This document shows, piece after piece, positions 19,465 through 30,104 of a stretch of DNA of 64,000 bases. The notes under the pieces were generated by a model that worked only from the letters and a program-made list of their open reading frames with translations, did no database searches and was not told the DNA's origin. The stretch's first letter is position 1; each line of letters begins with the position of its first letter. Source of the stretch: Photorhabdus caribbeanensis (GTDB taxonomy: Bacteria; Pseudomonadota; Gammaproteobacteria; Enterobacterales; Enterobacteriaceae); NCBI RefSeq assembly GCF_018448885.1, contig NZ_RCWB01000005.1, positions 141,031-205,030 on the forward strand, given 5' to 3'. The translations under genes and the position numbers were made by a program.

Positions 19465-20748
19465 TTATTCAAGAATTAACTGTTCTACGTGATGGGATAT
19501 TGCTGCTAATGCATTATGTTTTGCGTAATCTTTTTGGACAATTTGCGCACGTTGTTTAAACAAGTCTGTGCTCAGCATATTTTCCACTGTTTGCTTAAGT
19601 TGAGATTCCGTGGGGCGTGCTGTATCCAGATTAGTGCCGCATCCAGCCCATACAACACGAAAAGCTGCTTCCTGCTTGCCTTCTCCTGCATCTGCAATGA
19701 GTAACGGTGTCCCGTGGCTGAGAGCATAGTTGATGGTTCCATAACCTCCGTTGGATATTAGCAGTGAAGCTTTTGGCAGCCAGTGCTCAAATGAAATAAA
19801 TTCTTCAATGCGTACGTTTTCGGGTAGATCTTTACTCAGTGTTTCTACCGATCTGCCGCCGGTGGTTGCCAATATACGTATCGGTAATGTAGCCAGTGCA
19901 CGCAATGCGGGGAGAATTAACTGATTTAAATCGGTATTGGAGATAGTACCTTGAGTAACTATAACCAATGGACGTGGATCATCTTCTTCCCAAAATTGAG
20001 GTGATATTGTTGTCGGTGCAGGATTGGGGAGGGGGCCAATAAAATGGACTGTATCAGGCAATCCTTCTCGTGGGTATTCAAATGCCAGAGTTGAGAGTTG
20101 CAAAAAGCGATCAGCGCTGAGAATCACTTCATCGTTGAAAGGTCTGGTTAACGCAGAGCTTCCCGACTGAACTAATGCGTCATTGAAGCTATTCTGCACT
20201 TCGGCTATGAGTTGCTGGTTGGTTTCATCTACGAGTTGTTCATGTGTCAGTTCTGGCGGTAATACTGCGGGTGGGATACGTGGCCCCCAGAAAATTGAAT
20301 CTTTCGAAGAGTAAGCTAAAGGTGTTATGCCAATGACTATCACTGGAAGACGATGGGTTTTTTCTTCTTGCAGCAGGGGTAATATGCCATAAAAGCAGTT
20401 CTCGGCTATAAGCAGATCTGCTTGTTGTTCACGGATAATTTGCCGTAATTGACGGTCAAGAACTGGGATTGGAGCTGAGAAGAAATTTTTGAATGCCAGT
20501 GCCATTTGTACATTTCCCGGAGGAAGTTGAGCACGGTCAGGGAAATGTTGTTCTAAATGACGATAGTCAAAATCTATCTGTTGATCAAAAGGGACAAATT
20601 GCGCGCTTAAAGCTTCTACCTGTTGGCGAAATAACGCACCGGTAAATACAGTTACCTGATGTCCTTGTGCTATTAGAGATTGAGCGATCTTTAACATTGG
20701 ATAGACATGTCCAGGGGTTGCGACCGCTGCAATGACAATACGTGCCAT
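19465..20748 (-). CDS. MGT-type family 1 glycosyltransferase, copy B
   Basis: Tandem paralogue of copy A; 427 residues with the same N-terminal MARIVIAAVATPGHVYPM and donor-site HWLPKASLLISNGGYGTINYALSHGTPLLIAD. The differences are scattered, which suggests an old duplication under purifying selection; both copies look intact. AAAGGAG lies before ATG. The duplicated unit is about 1.5 kb and carries its own upstream repeat array and downstream hairpin, so each copy can be expressed independently. The substrate is unknown. Modification of a secondary metabolite or lipid is plausible from the family only. Confidence 0.82.
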   Translation of the reverse strand: MARIVIAAVATPGHVYPMLKIAQSLIAQGHQVTVFTGALFRQQVEALSAQFVPFDQQIDFDYRHLEQHFPDRAQLPPGNVQMALAFKNFFSAPIPVLDRQLRQIIREQQADLLIAENCFYGILPLLQEEKTHRLPVIVIGITPLAYSSKDSIFWGPRIPPAVLPPELTHEQLVDETNQQLIAEVQNSFNDALVQSGSSALTRPFNDEVILSADRFLQLSTLAFEYPREGLPDTVHFIGPLPNPAPTTISPQFWEEDDPRPLVIVTQGTISNTDLNQLILPALRALATLPIRILATTGGRSVETLSKDLPENVRIEEFISFEHWLPKASLLISNGGYGTINYALSHGTPLLIADAGEGKQEAAFRVVWAGCGTNLDTARPTESQLKQTVENMLSTDLFKQRAQIVQKDYAKHNALAAISHHVEQLILE

Positions 20749-20826
20749 GACTTACTCCTTTGGTGTTTTGTCTGGGTTACTTAAGCTCCTAAATTAGAGT
20801 GTAATCATTTTATGACAGTAGTTATA

Positions 20827-20886
20827 AATTCATTATGGTAATAATTAATTCATTATTGTAATAATGAATTCGTTATGACAATCACC
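20827..20886 (-). promoter_or_regulatory. Three 20-bp direct repeats with an internal palindrome upstream of copy B
   Basis: Three units begin at 20827, 20847 and 20867 (AATTCATTATGGTAATAATT, AATTCATTATTGTAATAATG, AATTCGTTATGACAATCACC). The middle one with the next four bases forms a 24-bp near-perfect palindrome (20847-20870). Period 20 is close to two DNA helical turns, as expected for cooperative binding of a dimeric regulator on one face. The array ends about 80 bp from the start codon. Confidence 0.55.
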
Positions 20887-20924
20887 ATTGTGATTGATTT
20901 CTTTATGAAATTTATTGATTTCCT

Positions 20925-20970
20925 CCCCCCCTTTTTAAGCGGTGTTAGTGCCAAAATGGGGAGGAAGGAT
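20925..20970 (-). terminator. CTCCCC/GGGGAG hairpin downstream of ycbX
   Basis: Stem of the CCTCCCC ... GGGGAGG type with the same GTGTTAG-x-x-CCAAAA internal segment as the element at 19390. It lies between the ycbX stop and the glycosyltransferase promoter, and marks the left border of the duplicated unit. Confidence 0.45.
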
Positions 20971-21031
20971 AGAGGAATTGGCGTTCAACGTGCCAATTTA
21001 TGGCACGTTAGTTTGATTTTGATTTAAATAT

Positions 21032-22147
21032 CTATTCTTCGCTATTATTAAGAATAAGGTTGCTCTTTGGAATACAAGAGCAAGCTAAAATATGGCCGTC
21101 ATTTTTAATCGCCGTGGCTTTTAAAGGAGAAACCTCGCCCTTAATTAAAGAAATTTTACAGCATCCACATATTCCTGCCCGACATGAATAGGATACTCTA
21201 ATTCCTTGTTGTTCCAGTTGTTCTAAAATGATTTGTTGATTGTTACCTGTAAAGGTTTTTCCGTTATATTCAATAGTAACAGACTGCTCATTTATTTTTG
21301 GTAAATCAACATCTTCGACTTTTTCGATACTGCCATATTTAAGCGGATCTTTTTTAGCTAATATAGTGACATTATCTCCGATTCTAATAATACCACTTGA
21401 ACGGGCAATCAGATTCTGACCAAAATCGACATCACCATTTTCTGCTGTACGGAATGATTGTAATGTCGTTAATGGCTCTCCGTTAGGATTTTTAATGCCT
21501 TTATCAATGCTGACGGTTGTCAGAATACAGCGGCTACAGGGTTTGGGTAAATCAAAAATAACATCGCCAATTTGAATTGATTGCCAACTGTCTTCTGCAA
21601 ATGCTTCCGCACCGGTAATAACAATATTTGGGCGAAATTGCTCTAATTTAATACTGGCCGGACAACGTTGTTGTAATAAATGAAATGAAGCTTCATTAAT
21701 GAGTAGAAATGGATAACCATCAGCAAATGATAATGGAATTTCAGGGTGTTTTTTTACCTTGCGGCTTAATTCATGGCTTAACCAGCGCAATTGCACTGGA
21801 ATATCAAAGAAACCACTTAACCATTGATTAATTGTGTCTGGTGCAATTAGGGCCGTAAAATGGTTGCCCCATACTTCCGTAGGCTGCTGTTCAGGTAGGA
21901 AATCACTGTAAAGTACGGTGGCATTTTCTCCGTTGGGCGCACGCAGATAAATACCGTTATTTAACATAGCCGGAGTAAATAACAACATCTGAGGATATTT
22001 ACGGGCGGTAATAAAAGTCCCGTCTGTCGTTGTAACCATAAAATTGCGATCAAATATAAGACCGCTTTCACTGACTAATGCATGGGAGAGTTGCAAACCA
22101 CGCATAGACTTTACCGGGTGGGTATACAGGCGAGACAGAGTGATCAT
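21032..22147 (-). CDS. ycbX: MOSC-domain 2Fe-2S protein YcbX
   Basis: A molybdenum-cofactor-dependent protein that in E. coli reduces N-hydroxylated base analogues such as 6-hydroxylaminopurine. The 371 residues comprise an N-terminal MOSC beta-barrel (about 1-110), a MOSC domain (about 120-265, with the [10 protein letters not shown] cysteine segment) and a C-terminal plant-type [2Fe-2S] ferredoxin domain. Its cluster ligands are seen in [12 protein letters not shown] and the late ACSC. It is divergent from rlmKL, as in E. coli. Confidence 0.92.
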   Translation of the reverse strand: MITLSRLYTHPVKSMRGLQLSHALVSESGLIFDRNFMVTTTDGTFITARKYPQMLLFTPAMLNNGIYLRAPNGENATVLYSDFLPEQQPTEVWGNHFTALIAPDTINQWLSGFFDIPVQLRWLSHELSRKVKKHPEIPLSFADGYPFLLINEASFHLLQQRCPASIKLEQFRPNIVITGAEAFAEDSWQSIQIGDVIFDLPKPCSRCILTTVSIDKGIKNPNGEPLTTLQSFRTAENGDVDFGQNLIARSSGIIRIGDNVTILAKKDPLKYGSIEKVEDVDLPKINEQSVTIEYNGKTFTGNNQQIILEQLEQQGIRVSYSCRAGICGCCKISLIKGEVSPLKATAIKNDGHILACSCIPKSNLILNNSEE

Positions 22148-22247
22148 CCGTTAATCTCCATGAAACATTTTTTACATGCTCAACTTTATGACATGTCACT
22201 TGGATTAGCTATAATGCGTAACAATTTTCTTTTTGGTGATATGTAAC

Positions 22248-24365
22248 ATGAACTCTCTGTTTGCCAGCACGGCGCGTGGATTAGAAGAATTATTGAAGAA
22301 CGAACTGGAAATGCTGGGAGCGCAATCATGCAAAATTGTGCAAGGCGGAGTTCATTTTCAAGGTGATGGCAAGGTGATGTATAAAAGTCTGATGTGGAGC
22401 AGGCTGGCATCACGTATTTTGCTACCGCTAAACGAATTTAATGTTTATAGCGACTTAGATCTCTATCTTGGCGTTCAGTCTATCGATTGGAGCCAGATTT
22501 TCTCTGTAGACAGTACTTTCTCTGTGCATTTCAGTGGTACAAATGAAGAGATACGGAATACTCAATATGGCGCACTCAAGGTTAAAGACGCCATTGTCGA
22601 TAGCTTTATTCGTAAGTTGGATCAACGCCCCAATGTGGCAAAGCAACAGCCGGATATTCGCATTAATGTTTTTTTGAATAAAGAGAAAGCCAGTGTTGCG
22701 TTGGATTTGAGTGGTGATGGTTTGCATATTCGAGGTTATCGCGATCTTGCAGGTCAAGCCCCACTGAAAGAAAATCTGGCCGCTGCGATTATTCTACGTT
22801 CAGGTTGGCGGATTGGTACTCCAATGGTCGATCCTATGTGTGGTTCCGGCACATTATTGATTGAAGCCGCAATGATGGCGGCTGATCGTGCTCCTGGGCT
22901 GCATCGTAACCACTGGGGATTTATTGCCTGGTTGCAACATGATGAAGAGATTTGGCGTGAGGTGACTACAGAAGCGCAGATCCGCTTTCGTAAAGGTCTT
23001 CAGGAGACAGCTTCTCGTTTTGTTGGTTCTGATATTGATCGCAGAGTGCTGGATATGGCTCGGTCAAATGCTCGTAGAGCAGGGGTTGCACAGTTGATAA
23101 CTTTCCAGCAAGGTGATGCCAGTCGTCTGGAAAATCCGTTACCAGAAGGCCCAGTCGGAACAGTGTTAAGTAATCCACCTTATGGTGAGCGCTTGGAAAG
23201 TGAACCTGCATTGGTTGCACTACACAGTTTATTTGGGCGGATAATGAAAAGCTGTTTCCCAGGCTGGAGGCTGTCTCTATTCAGTGCATCGCCTGAGTTA
23301 TTGAGCTGTTTGCAATTACGAGCTGAACGTGAATTTAAAGCTAAAAATGGTCCACTAGATTGCGTACAGAAAAATTATCAGTTGTCAGATAAACCACACT
23401 CATCAGAGATGAATGTGGCGGAAGATTACGCCAATCGTCTGCGCAAAAATGAAAAGAAATTAACTCACTGGGCGAAACAGCAAGGGATTGATTGTTATCG
23501 TCTGTATGATGCTGATTTGCCAGAATACAATGTGGCTGTTGACCGTTATGCGGATAAAGTGGTGATTCAGGAATATGCTCCGCCGAAAAGTGTTGATGCT
23601 AATAAAGCGCGTCAGCGTTTATTCGATGCTATTAGTGCAACGATGCAAGTTCTTGGGCTCTCATCAAATCAGCTAGTACTTAAAACTCGCCAGCGTCAGA
23701 AAGGTAAAAACCAGTATGAAAGAATGGCAGAAAAACGGGAATTCTTTCTGGTAAATGAGTATGACGCAAAATTTTGGGTTAATTTAACTGACTATTTGGA
23801 CACTGGCTTATTCCTTGATCATCGTATTGCCCGGAAAATGTTAGGTGAAATGAGTGAAGGAAAAGATTTTCTGAACCTGTTTGCTTATACCGGCTCGGCG
23901 ACAGTACATGCTGGATTAGGAGGCGCGCGTTCAACAACGACAGTTGATATGTCTCGCACTTACCTTGAATGGGCTGAGCGGAACTTACAGGCTAATGGAT
24001 TAACAGGGCGTCAGCATCGGTTGATTCAGGCAGATTGTCTCGCTTGGTTGGCTCGGGCCAATGAACAGTTTGATTTGATTTTTATTGATCCGCCAACTTT
24101 CTCCAATTCTAAACGAATGGAAGATGCATTTGATGTACAACGCGATCATATCATATTGATGAAACAGCTTAAGCGCTTGTTGCGTCGTGGGGGAACACTG
24201 ATGTTCTCCAATAATAAACGAGGTTTTAAAATGGATTTTGTTGAGCTGGAAAAAGTTGGCTTGGTGGCAGAAGAGATCACCAGTAAAACCCAGTCGCAGG
24301 ATTTTGCCCGTAACCGTCAGATTCACAATTGCTGGCTATTACGCCATGCTGGTGAGGAAAAATAA
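22248..24365 (+). CDS. rlmL: Bifunctional 23S rRNA methyltransferase RlmKL
   Basis: A fused enzyme: the N-terminal half (RlmL) makes m2G2445 and the C-terminal half (RlmK) makes m7G2069 of 23S rRNA. I start at 22248 ([21 protein letters not shown]) because this matches E. coli; an in-frame start five codons upstream is not conserved. The 705 residues carry a THUMP domain (about 45-155), the RlmL SAM motif [14 protein letters not shown] with catalytic SNPPYGERL, and the RlmK SAM site [18 protein letters not shown] with [11 protein letters not shown]. uup begins five bases after the stop, so the two are cotranscribed. Confidence 0.96.
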   Translation: MNSLFASTARGLEELLKNELEMLGAQSCKIVQGGVHFQGDGKVMYKSLMWSRLASRILLPLNEFNVYSDLDLYLGVQSIDWSQIFSVDSTFSVHFSGTNEEIRNTQYGALKVKDAIVDSFIRKLDQRPNVAKQQPDIRINVFLNKEKASVALDLSGDGLHIRGYRDLAGQAPLKENLAAAIILRSGWRIGTPMVDPMCGSGTLLIEAAMMAADRAPGLHRNHWGFIAWLQHDEEIWREVTTEAQIRFRKGLQETASRFVGSDIDRRVLDMARSNARRAGVAQLITFQQGDASRLENPLPEGPVGTVLSNPPYGERLESEPALVALHSLFGRIMKSCFPGWRLSLFSASPELLSCLQLRAEREFKAKNGPLDCVQKNYQLSDKPHSSEMNVAEDYANRLRKNEKKLTHWAKQQGIDCYRLYDADLPEYNVAVDRYADKVVIQEYAPPKSVDANKARQRLFDAISATMQVLGLSSNQLVLKTRQRQKGKNQYERMAEKREFFLVNEYDAKFWVNLTDYLDTGLFLDHRIARKMLGEMSEGKDFLNLFAYTGSATVHAGLGGARSTTTVDMSRTYLEWAERNLQANGLTGRQHRLIQADCLAWLARANEQFDLIFIDPPTFSNSKRMEDAFDVQRDHIILMKQLKRLLRRGGTLMFSNNKRGFKMDFVELEKVGLVAEEITSKTQSQDFARNRQIHNCWLLRHAGEEK

Positions 24366-24370
24366 TTACT

Positions 24371-26284
24371 ATGTCGTTGATCAATTTATCTGGTGCGTGG
24401 TTGGCGTTCAGTGATGCGCCATTACTTGATAATGCAGAATTGCATATAGAAGAAAATGAAAGGGTTTGTCTGGTTGGTCGTAACGGTGCTGGAAAATCGA
24501 CTTTGTTACGGGTATTGGCAAAAGAGCAGCCGTTGGATGATGGTCAAGTTATTTACGAACAGGATCTGATTGTTTCTCGTTTACAACAGGACCCTCCTCG
24601 CGATGTGGAAGGGACGGTCTTTGATTTTGTTGCTGAAGGTGTTCAGGAGCAGGCCGAATATATTAAATCTTTTCATCAGGTTTCCCGTCTGGTGGAGCAA
24701 GAACCGAATCAGAAAAACCTCAACCGCTTGGCAGAATTGCAGGAAGTGCTGGATATCCGCGGGCTATGGTCACTGGATAGCCGGATTAATGACGTATTGA
24801 AACAGCTCTCTTTACCTGCGGAAGCGAAGCTCTCTTCTCTTTCAGGTGGTTGGTTGCGTAAGGCGGCATTGGGGAGGGCGTTGGTTAGTTCACCAAAAGT
24901 CTTGCTGCTTGATGAACCAACTAACCACCTGGATATCGATACGATTGAATGGCTGGAAAATTTCCTGAAAGATTTTCAGGGTAGTCTGGTTTTCATTTCC
25001 CATGACCGTTCATTTATTCGCAATATGGCAACCCGTATTGTCGATTTAGATCGCGGCAAGTTAGTGTCGTGGCCGGGTAATTACGATAAGTTTCTTGAAG
25101 GTAAAGAAGAAGCATTGCGTGTGGAAGAGATGCAAAATGCTGAATTCGATCGTAAGTTGGCTCAGGAAGAAGTGTGGATACGTCAGGGGATTAAAGCGCG
25201 TCGTACTCGTAATGAAGGGCGCGTCAGGGCATTGAAAGCATTACGTATTGAGCGTTCACAACGTCGTGAAGTAATGGGAACCGCTAAAATACAGATGGAA
25301 GAAGCGAGTCGTTCCGGCAAAATTGTCTTTGAGCTGGAAAATGTTAACTACCAAATTGGTGAAAAGAAACTGGTCAATAATTTCAGTGCGCAAATTCAGC
25401 GTGGGGATAAAATTGCACTGGTGGGGCCAAATGGTTGTGGCAAAACAACTTTACTGAAACTGATGTTAGGTGAGCTGCAATCTGGTAGTGGCCGTGTTCA
25501 TTGTGGCACTAAACTAGAAATTGCTTATTTTGATCAGCATCGGATAGCACTTGATCCTGAAAGAACTGTAATGGATAACCTGGCTGAAGGTAAACAGGAA
25601 GTGATGGTGAATGGTCGTCCTCGTCATGTTTTGGGTTATTTGCAGGACTTTCTGTTTCATCCAAAACGGGCAATGACACCGGTTAAAGCGCTTTCTGGTG
25701 GTGAAAGGAACCGGTTGTTGCTGGCGCGTCTGTTCCTAAAACCCAGTAATTTGTTGGTGCTTGATGAGCCAACCAACGATCTGGATGTGGAAACATTAGA
25801 GTTGCTGGAGGAGCTGGTAGACAATTATACAGGTACTGTATTGCTGGTCAGTCATGATCGTCAATTTGTTGATAACTCCGTGACTGAATGTTGGATTTTC
25901 GAAGGTAATGGTGTGATCAATAATTATGTTGGCGGTTATTACGATGCTCAACAACAGCGTGAACAAACTATATCGTTGCGCCAGCAAAATGAGAAAAAAC
26001 CGCAAACGGAAATTAAAGTAGAAAAGGTTAAAGAGTCGCCAAAAAATTCTCGTAACAAAATGAGTTACCATTTATTACGAGAATTAGAGCAATTACCATC
26101 ATTGCTGGAGAAACTAGAAGAAGAGCTTGAGCAGTTACAATCTCAAGTGAGTGATCCTGAATTTTTTAGTCAGCCTCATGTAGTAACCCAAAAAATACTG
26201 ACTGAGCTGTCGGAAAAAGAGCAAGCATTAGAAGCTGCTTTTGATCGCTGGCATGAATTGGAAACATTGAAAAATAACCAATAG
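24371..26284 (+). CDS. uup: ABC-F ATPase Uup
   Basis: A soluble ABC-F protein linked to ribosome function; E. coli uup mutants show raised precise transposon excision. Two nucleotide-binding domains are intact: Walker A GRNGAGKST and GPNGCGKTT, signatures LSGGWLRK and LSGGERNR, Walker B LLLDEPTNHLD and LVLDEPTNDLD. The interdomain linker (EEVWIRQGIKARRTRNEGR) and a C-terminal coiled-coil DNA-binding domain (about 545-635) are present. There is no membrane segment. Length 637, close to E. coli. Confidence 0.96.
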   Translation: MSLINLSGAWLAFSDAPLLDNAELHIEENERVCLVGRNGAGKSTLLRVLAKEQPLDDGQVIYEQDLIVSRLQQDPPRDVEGTVFDFVAEGVQEQAEYIKSFHQVSRLVEQEPNQKNLNRLAELQEVLDIRGLWSLDSRINDVLKQLSLPAEAKLSSLSGGWLRKAALGRALVSSPKVLLLDEPTNHLDIDTIEWLENFLKDFQGSLVFISHDRSFIRNMATRIVDLDRGKLVSWPGNYDKFLEGKEEALRVEEMQNAEFDRKLAQEEVWIRQGIKARRTRNEGRVRALKALRIERSQRREVMGTAKIQMEEASRSGKIVFELENVNYQIGEKKLVNNFSAQIQRGDKIALVGPNGCGKTTLLKLMLGELQSGSGRVHCGTKLEIAYFDQHRIALDPERTVMDNLAEGKQEVMVNGRPRHVLGYLQDFLFHPKRAMTPVKALSGGERNRLLLARLFLKPSNLLVLDEPTNDLDVETLELLEELVDNYTGTVLLVSHDRQFVDNSVTECWIFEGNGVINNYVGGYYDAQQQREQTISLRQQNEKKPQTEIKVEKVKESPKNSRNKMSYHLLRELEQLPSLLEKLEEELEQLQSQVSDPEFFSQPHVVTQKILTELSEKEQALEAAFDRWHELETLKNNQ

Positions 26285-26369
26285 TTAACATAATGAGCAG
26301 AATCATACTGCGGAATTTTTCTGAGTATGATTCTGTGGATATTCCCAATTTCCTTACAGGAGAAAAACC

Positions 26370-27641
26370 TTGTGTTCCGGTAATCATCACCATGAAATGG
26401 TATTGTGCCCTCAATGTGATTTGCTGGTGACATTGCCAGAATGGGTTCAGGGAACGAAGGCGGTCTGTCCTCGTTGTAAGACGACATTAGTCACATGGTG
26501 GAAAGAACCTAAACATCAGCCAACAGGTTATGCTGTCAGTGCATTACTTATGCTGTTAATGGCCTGCCTGTTTCCGTTTGTTAGCATGAGCGTGGCGGGA
26601 ATTGGCAGTGAAATTACCTTATCCCAAATCCCTCTGGTGATGTTTAATGAAAATTACGTCAGTGTGGGAACATTCTTTTTGCTCTGTGTTCAACTGGTGC
26701 CTGCGTTTTGTATGGTAGCGATTATTCTCTTGTGCCAGGGTGTTGTTATTTCTCAGAAGGTAAAAATCTGGTTGGCCAGGGTTTTATTTCAGATGAAAAG
26801 CTGGTGTATGGTTGAAATCTTTCTGGCAGGGGTATTCGTTAGCTTCGTTAAATTAATGGCTTATGGTGATATTGGGTTAGGTTTAAGTTTTTTGCCATAT
26901 TGTCTGTTTTGTCTTCTCCAGGTGAGAGCATTTCAATGTTTGGATCGCCACTGGTTATGGAATCAGATAGCGCTCGCACCTAAGGTGAATATATCGTTAC
27001 AGGCGGGAAGATCGGGGTTAGTGCAGGGGGTTCGATTATGTCAGTGTTGTACGGCTATTTTACCGGCAGACCAGTTAATATGTTCACGTTGTCATACTCG
27101 TGGACATGCCCGTCGCCGTAATAGTCTGCAATGGACAATGGCACTGATAGTGACGGCTTTAATGCTTTATATTCCTGCTAATGTCATGCCAATGATGGTG
27201 ACGGAATCATTAGGTAATCAGAGTGATTCCACTATTATGGCTGGAGTGATACTACTATGGAGTGTAGGTTCATATCCGGTAGCTTTAGTCATTTTTATTG
27301 CCAGTATTATGGTGCCATCACTGAAAATGCTGGCAATTGGTTGGTTATGTTGGGATGCCAAAGGTCACGGTAAACGAGATTCCGCGCGAATGCATTTTAT
27401 TTATGAAATTGTTGAATTTGTTGGCCGTTGGTCAATGATTGATGTATTTGTTATCGCAATATTGTCATCACTGGTACGTATGGGGAAATTTATGAGTGTC
27501 TACCCCGCAATGGGGGCAGTTATTTTTGCTTTAGTTGTGATCCTGACCATGTTTGCGGCAATGACATTTGATCCGCGTTTAATTTGGGATAGAACCAACA
27601 TTAAACATTCGTTATATGGCAATGAAGGAGTGTCAAGATGA
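26370..27641 (+). CDS. pqiA: Intermembrane transport protein PqiA
   Basis: The inner-membrane subunit of the Pqi lipid-transport system between inner and outer membranes. The start is a TTG at 26370 (MCSGNHHHEMVLCPQC), with AGGAG seven bases upstream; this matches the E. coli N-terminus, and no ATG serves better. The 423 residues hold two zinc-ribbon pairs (CPQC/CPRC near the N-terminus and CQCC/CSRC in the middle) and two blocks of four membrane helices (for example GYAVSALLMLLMACLFPFVSM and SLQWTMALIVTALMLYIPANV). It overlaps pqiB by ATGA. Confidence 0.94.
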   Translation: MCSGNHHHEMVLCPQCDLLVTLPEWVQGTKAVCPRCKTTLVTWWKEPKHQPTGYAVSALLMLLMACLFPFVSMSVAGIGSEITLSQIPLVMFNENYVSVGTFFLLCVQLVPAFCMVAIILLCQGVVISQKVKIWLARVLFQMKSWCMVEIFLAGVFVSFVKLMAYGDIGLGLSFLPYCLFCLLQVRAFQCLDRHWLWNQIALAPKVNISLQAGRSGLVQGVRLCQCCTAILPADQLICSRCHTRGHARRRNSLQWTMALIVTALMLYIPANVMPMMVTESLGNQSDSTIMAGVILLWSVGSYPVALVIFIASIMVPSLKMLAIGWLCWDAKGHGKRDSARMHFIYEIVEFVGRWSMIDVFVIAILSSLVRMGKFMSVYPAMGAVIFALVVILTMFAAMTFDPRLIWDRTNIKHSLYGNEGVSR

Positions 27642-29287
27642 CGGATAAAGTTGAAGACCAGAGTCAGGCTAAAATCGATAAAATTAAAAGTTGGTCGCCA
27701 GTCTGGATTGTACCGATTGTCACTGTGCTTATTGGCGCCTGGATATTGTTTTACCATTTCAACCACCAAGGGCCGGAAGTAACGTTGATTACCTCCAACG
27801 CGGAGGGCATTGAAGCCGGAAAAACTAAAATTAAAAGCCGTAGTGTGGATGTCGGCGTGGTTGAGAAGGTCATGCTGAGTGATAATCTCAGTCGAGTTAT
27901 TATTAAGGCCCGGCTAAATGATGGCATGGAAAATCTATTACGTAGTGATAGTGCTTTTTGGGTAGTGAAACCGCAGATTGGTCGTGATGGAATATCTGGC
28001 CTTGGTACTCTTCTGTCCGGGGCTTTTATTGAACTTCAACCGGGAACGAATGGGGATGAAGAAGATAAATTTAATTTGTTGGATTCACCACCATTGGCTT
28101 CACCTGATGCGAAAGGTATCCGCGTTATCCTAATCAGTGATAAAGCTGGTCAGCTTAATCCGGGCGATCCAGTATTGTTTCGTGGTTATCGGGTTGGTTC
28201 TGTTGAAACCAGCGAGTTTGAACCGAAATCGCATCTGATGAGATATCAGCTATTTATTAATGCGCCTTATGATGGTTTGCTGACAACCAATGTCCGTTTT
28301 TGGAAAGAGAGTGGTATTACCCTTGATATGTCTTCCCAAGGGGTGCGTGTTGAAATGGCTTCTTTATCAACGCTATTTGGTGGTGGTGTCAGCTTTGATG
28401 TACCTAAAGGTTGGGAATTGGGTGAGTCAATTAAGGAAAAAGCTACTTACAAACTTTTTGATAACCAAAGAAGCATTCAAGATTCTTTATATACCGAACA
28501 TAAAGATTATCTGTTGCTCTTCTCTGATTCTGTCCGAGGATTACAGCCGGGCGCGCCGGTGGAGTTCCGTGGTATCCGTATGGGAACAGTGGCGAAAGTG
28601 CCGTTCTATTCCGAGGGAATGAGACAGCGGTTGGATAACGATTTTCGTATTCCAGTGCTTATCTCCATTGAGCCGGAGCGCTTTGAGAAGGAGTTGGGGG
28701 AAGGGTTTGATGTTGAGAAGGAGCTGAATAGCATAACCAAACGTGGTCTGCGGGCGTCTCTCAAGTCAGGTAATTTGCTAACGGGGGCGCTGTTTATTGA
28801 TTTGGATTTTTATCCAAATGAAAAAGAGTGGGCTGGCCCGTATGAAATTGCAGGCTATCCGCTATTGCCAACAATCAGTGGCGGCCTTGCTCAAATTCAA
28901 CATAAGGTTATTGCTGCGTTAGACAAAATTAATAATATGCCGGTTGAGCCAATGTTTAATCAGGCTATTCGCACTTTGGAAGAGAGTCAGAAAGCGATCA
29001 GAAAAGCACAGCAGACTCTTGATGAATTGAATAAAGTGCTGGCAAATCCTGAAACTAAAGATCTGCCGAAAGATATACAGAAAACATTGCAGGAGTTTAA
29101 TCGCAGTATGCAAGGCTTCCAGCCTGGTTCACCGGCTTATAACAAGATGTTGGATAATATGCAGCGGTTAGATCAAGTGTTGAGTGAGCTGCGGCCTGTG
29201 CTGAGAACGCTGAATAATAAGAGCAATGCGTTAGTTTTTGAGGCTAAGCCAATTGAAGATCCAGAACCGAAAAAGGCTAAAAAATGA
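27638..29287 (+). CDS. pqiB: MCE-domain intermembrane protein PqiB
   Basis: Forms the periplasm-spanning tube of the Pqi lipid-transport pathway. The 549-residue protein has an N-terminal cytoplasmic tail, one membrane helix (WIVPIVTVLIGAWILFYHF, about residues 26-44), three tandem MCE domains (about 48-145, 165-275 and 290-405) and a long alpha-helical C-terminal segment (about 425-530, rich in heptads) that forms the needle in E. coli PqiB. It overlaps pqiA and pqiC by four bases on each side, the classic coupled operon. Confidence 0.95.
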   Translation: MTDKVEDQSQAKIDKIKSWSPVWIVPIVTVLIGAWILFYHFNHQGPEVTLITSNAEGIEAGKTKIKSRSVDVGVVEKVMLSDNLSRVIIKARLNDGMENLLRSDSAFWVVKPQIGRDGISGLGTLLSGAFIELQPGTNGDEEDKFNLLDSPPLASPDAKGIRVILISDKAGQLNPGDPVLFRGYRVGSVETSEFEPKSHLMRYQLFINAPYDGLLTTNVRFWKESGITLDMSSQGVRVEMASLSTLFGGGVSFDVPKGWELGESIKEKATYKLFDNQRSIQDSLYTEHKDYLLLFSDSVRGLQPGAPVEFRGIRMGTVAKVPFYSEGMRQRLDNDFRIPVLISIEPERFEKELGEGFDVEKELNSITKRGLRASLKSGNLLTGALFIDLDFYPNEKEWAGPYEIAGYPLLPTISGGLAQIQHKVIAALDKINNMPVEPMFNQAIRTLEESQKAIRKAQQTLDELNKVLANPETKDLPKDIQKTLQEFNRSMQGFQPGSPAYNKMLDNMQRLDQVLSELRPVLRTLNNKSNALVFEAKPIEDPEPKKAKK

Positions 29288-29856
29288 TGAGAAGACTGGC
29301 ATTAATTTTAGTGATTTTTATTTCTGCTTGTAGCCGTCAGCCAGAAAAAACTTATTATCAATTACCGGTAGTCACAATAGCATCACAAAAGAGTGCTATT
29401 GTGCAGCATGATCGCCAATTATGGGTACAACGGGTTATGTTGTCCGATTACCTGTCATCTCCCGGTGTGGTATATCAAAGTAGTGATGTTAGTTATATCA
29501 GTGCGGCGAATCACTTGTGGGCAAGTCCACTTGAACAGCAGTTACAGCAAGTGTTGGTAGCAGAATTAACCATAGCGCTGCCACAGCGTTTAGTGTCGGC
29601 CCAACCATTGGTTAATAAACCAGATACTTTGGATGTAACAGTAACCAGCTTTCATGGTCGTTATGATGGTAAGGTGATTTTGCAAGGTTACTGGACATTA
29701 ACTTGTCAGGGGAGTGAGACGAGTGTCGTTAAACAGCCCTTTAGTATAGAACTAAAACAAGAAGAGGATGGTTATGATGATTTAGTTCGCACATTGGCAA
29801 AAGGATGGAGTCAGTTGGCGAAAGCTATTGCCAATCAATTAATGTCCCAATCGTAA
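29284..29856 (+). CDS. pqiC: Outer-membrane lipoprotein PqiC (YmbA)
   Basis: The outer-membrane lipoprotein partner of PqiB. The 190-residue precursor has a lipoprotein signal MMRRLALILVIFISAC with lipobox ISAC, so Cys16 would be lipidated; the next residue is Ser, which fits outer-membrane sorting. The mature domain matches the ABC-type transport auxiliary (DUF330) family, with the internal LWASPLEQQLQQVL segment. A hairpin at 29867-29899 ends the operon. Confidence 0.92.
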   Translation: MMRRLALILVIFISACSRQPEKTYYQLPVVTIASQKSAIVQHDRQLWVQRVMLSDYLSSPGVVYQSSDVSYISAANHLWASPLEQQLQQVLVAELTIALPQRLVSAQPLVNKPDTLDVTVTSFHGRYDGKVILQGYWTLTCQGSETSVVKQPFSIELKQEEDGYDDLVRTLAKGWSQLAKAIANQLMSQS

Positions 29857-29866
29857 CCCTCAGCCA

Positions 29867-29899
29867 TTCTCCGGGTGTAAGACCTTTACGCTCGGAGAA
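29867..29899 (+). terminator. Hairpin after pqiC
   Basis: TTCTCCG and CGGAGAA form the outer stem, with a second short GTAA/TTAC stem inside. It lies 11 bp past the pqiC stop. No T run follows, so efficiency is uncertain. Confidence 0.5.
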
Positions 29900-30104
29900 A
29901 ATTGGTATTATCAGCATGATAAAAATTTCTCTTTATTATTAATGCCTTATTGATTTTCTCTGTACTAATATAACAAATATTACATTAATATGAATTTCTT
30001 GACTTGATTTTCGAAATTTATAGGGGTATTTCTAAATTGTGGTTGGATAAATGATGACCACTGTTTTCTTTCTACTGATCTAGCTTAATGAGGTAAATAA
30101 AAGC

